Positions 13,117 through 13,724 of a stretch of 13,724 nt of DNA are shown piece by piece (within the stretch, counting starts at the first letter, position 1; each line of letters begins with the position of its first letter). The stretch covers positions 1 to 13,724 of the forward strand of contig JARLHX010000119.1 of NCBI GenBank assembly GCA_031292035.1. The letters are read 5' to 3'. The notes beneath the pieces are model-generated. The model had not been told where the DNA came from and did not search any database. It saw only the letters and a list, made by a program, of their open reading frames with translations. Origin of the DNA: Negativicutes bacterium. Its GTDB lineage: Bacteria > Bacillota_C > Negativicutes > Sporomusales_B > JARLHX01. The translations under genes were made by a program, and so were the position numbers.

Positions 13117-13724
13117 TCACAGAAGCTCGACCCGCAGTCCCTCATGGGCGTAAAAATCGATGATCCAGGAATCGAAATCGCCGTCTTTTACCGTTATTAT
13201 CTGATACTGGCTGCGCATCGGCATATAGATCTTGATAAAATCGGCTTCCACCGGAATGTTTTGTCCGATACCCAGCTTTTTGTTTACCACAACAATTTTG
13301 TCTGATTTAAAAACATTCAGGAAGGTCTCAAACGAGATATAGGCACTTCGCTTGATGGTATACGTGCATTCGGCATTTTCGCTTAAATCAAACTTTCTGG
13401 TCTCAGATATATAGTAAGAGCGGATACTCTTAATCTCCTTGACGATGAGCGGAAAATCGTATCCGCGGTGACTCCGGACGGCCTTCAGATTGGCAAAGAA
13501 ATAGTATGTGCCGCTTTTTAGATGCTTGAATACCGCTTTTCCGTTCTGATCCGTCCTGGCGCTGTCGCTTTCCTTCCCGGACACATTACCTTCCATCGCC
13601 GAAACGTCAACCCCAACAATCGGCGCGCCGTCCTCATCCAGCAGCGTCAGGGCAAGCGTCGGCGGCAAAACTTTTTTCGGGGGATTATCCGGGCCGGCAG
13701 CATCTTGCTTTACTACCTCCTGCC
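13117..13724 (-). CDS. Hypothetical protein with Cna-B/CarboxypepD_reg-like beta-sandwich domain (C-terminal part, cut by window edge)
   Basis: The frame is open from the window's right edge to the stop at 13117, giving 201 residues, the C-terminal part only. A Pro/Lys-rich linker (AAGPDNPPKK) leads into a beta-sandwich with the pattern LALTLLDEDGAPIVGVDVSAMEG followed about 20 residues later by ARTDQNGKAVFKHLKSGTYYF. This is the signature of carboxypeptidase-regulatory or Cna-B-like domains found in surface and secreted proteins. The remaining 120 residues are beta-rich, with charged strands and a terminal YAHEGLRVELL, and I do not recognise them. The start and any signal peptide lie outside. 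It is upstream of the DUF3089 gene and may be co-transcribed, suggesting a shared extracytoplasmic role. Confidence 0.7.
   Translation of the reverse strand, partial: QEVVKQDAAGPDNPPKKVLPPTLALTLLDEDGAPIVGVDVSAMEGNVSGKESDSARTDQNGKAVFKHLKSGTYYFFANLKAVRSHRGYDFPLIVKEIKSIRSYYISETRKFDLSENAECTYTIKRSAYISFETFLNVFKSDKIVVVNKKLGIGQNIPVEADFIKIYMPMRSQYQIITVKDGDFDSWIIDFYAHEGLRVELL

Noticed and set aside
13013..13120. A 36-codon N-terminal extension of the DUF3089 hydrolase.
   Set aside because: It would bury the clear signal peptide that starts at ATG 13012, which has its own strong ribosome site.

Overview
The window reads as a piece of chromosome from an anaerobic, spore-former-type Firmicute. My best guess is the Negativicutes/Sporomusa group. 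That guess is an inference from strong AGGAGG-type ribosome binding sites, frequent GTG starts, a sigma-54 activator with a PrpR-type sensor domain, and small lysine-rich proteins. I see no ribosomal RNA, tRNA, CRISPR array or intact insertion sequence. Base composition is uneven: the MarR, GH130 and GT4 genes are moderately AT-rich, while the nucleotidyltransferase and the thiamine-diphosphate enzyme are clearly GC-richer.

Left part (1-2350). The window opens with the first 50 codons of a leftward SLC13/DASS-type anion transporter. Its strong promoter (394-421) faces that of a divergent rightward marR gene (538-969). A run of five TTAR tetranucleotides just downstream of the transporter -10 box is a good candidate MarR operator. 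The transporter leader (151-387) holds two protein-like open frames in different phases. A gene-poor stretch (970-1478) with hairpins and a short orphan ORF separates marR from a convergent flavin reductase-like gene (1479-2048).

Middle (2350-6480). A GH130 mannoside phosphorylase-like gene (+) converges on a leftward two-gene unit: a class II tRNA nucleotidyltransferase/poly(A) polymerase-like gene followed 26 bases later by a GT4 glycosyltransferase. Next comes a cluster of very small basic proteins: 34 aa on +, 46 aa on -, and a possible 43 aa on -. Strong hairpins flank it.

Right part (6480-11990). This is the most coherent system in the window. A leftward pair (acetolactate-synthase-like thiamine diphosphate enzyme, then an MFS anion:cation symporter) is preceded by an essentially perfect sigma-54 -24/-12 element. 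Divergent from it is a complete sigma-54 enhancer-binding protein with PrpR-N, PAS, AAA+ and Fis-type HTH domains. A palindrome and a helical-phase direct repeat lie between them, about 80-90 bases upstream of the -24 box. I infer an inducible uptake and C-C bond cleavage or ligation pathway for an unidentified organic acid.

Far right (11990-13724). A bidirectional terminator is followed by two leftward genes: a secreted DUF3089-type alpha/beta hydrolase and, upstream of it, the C-terminal part of a beta-sandwich protein cut by the window edge.
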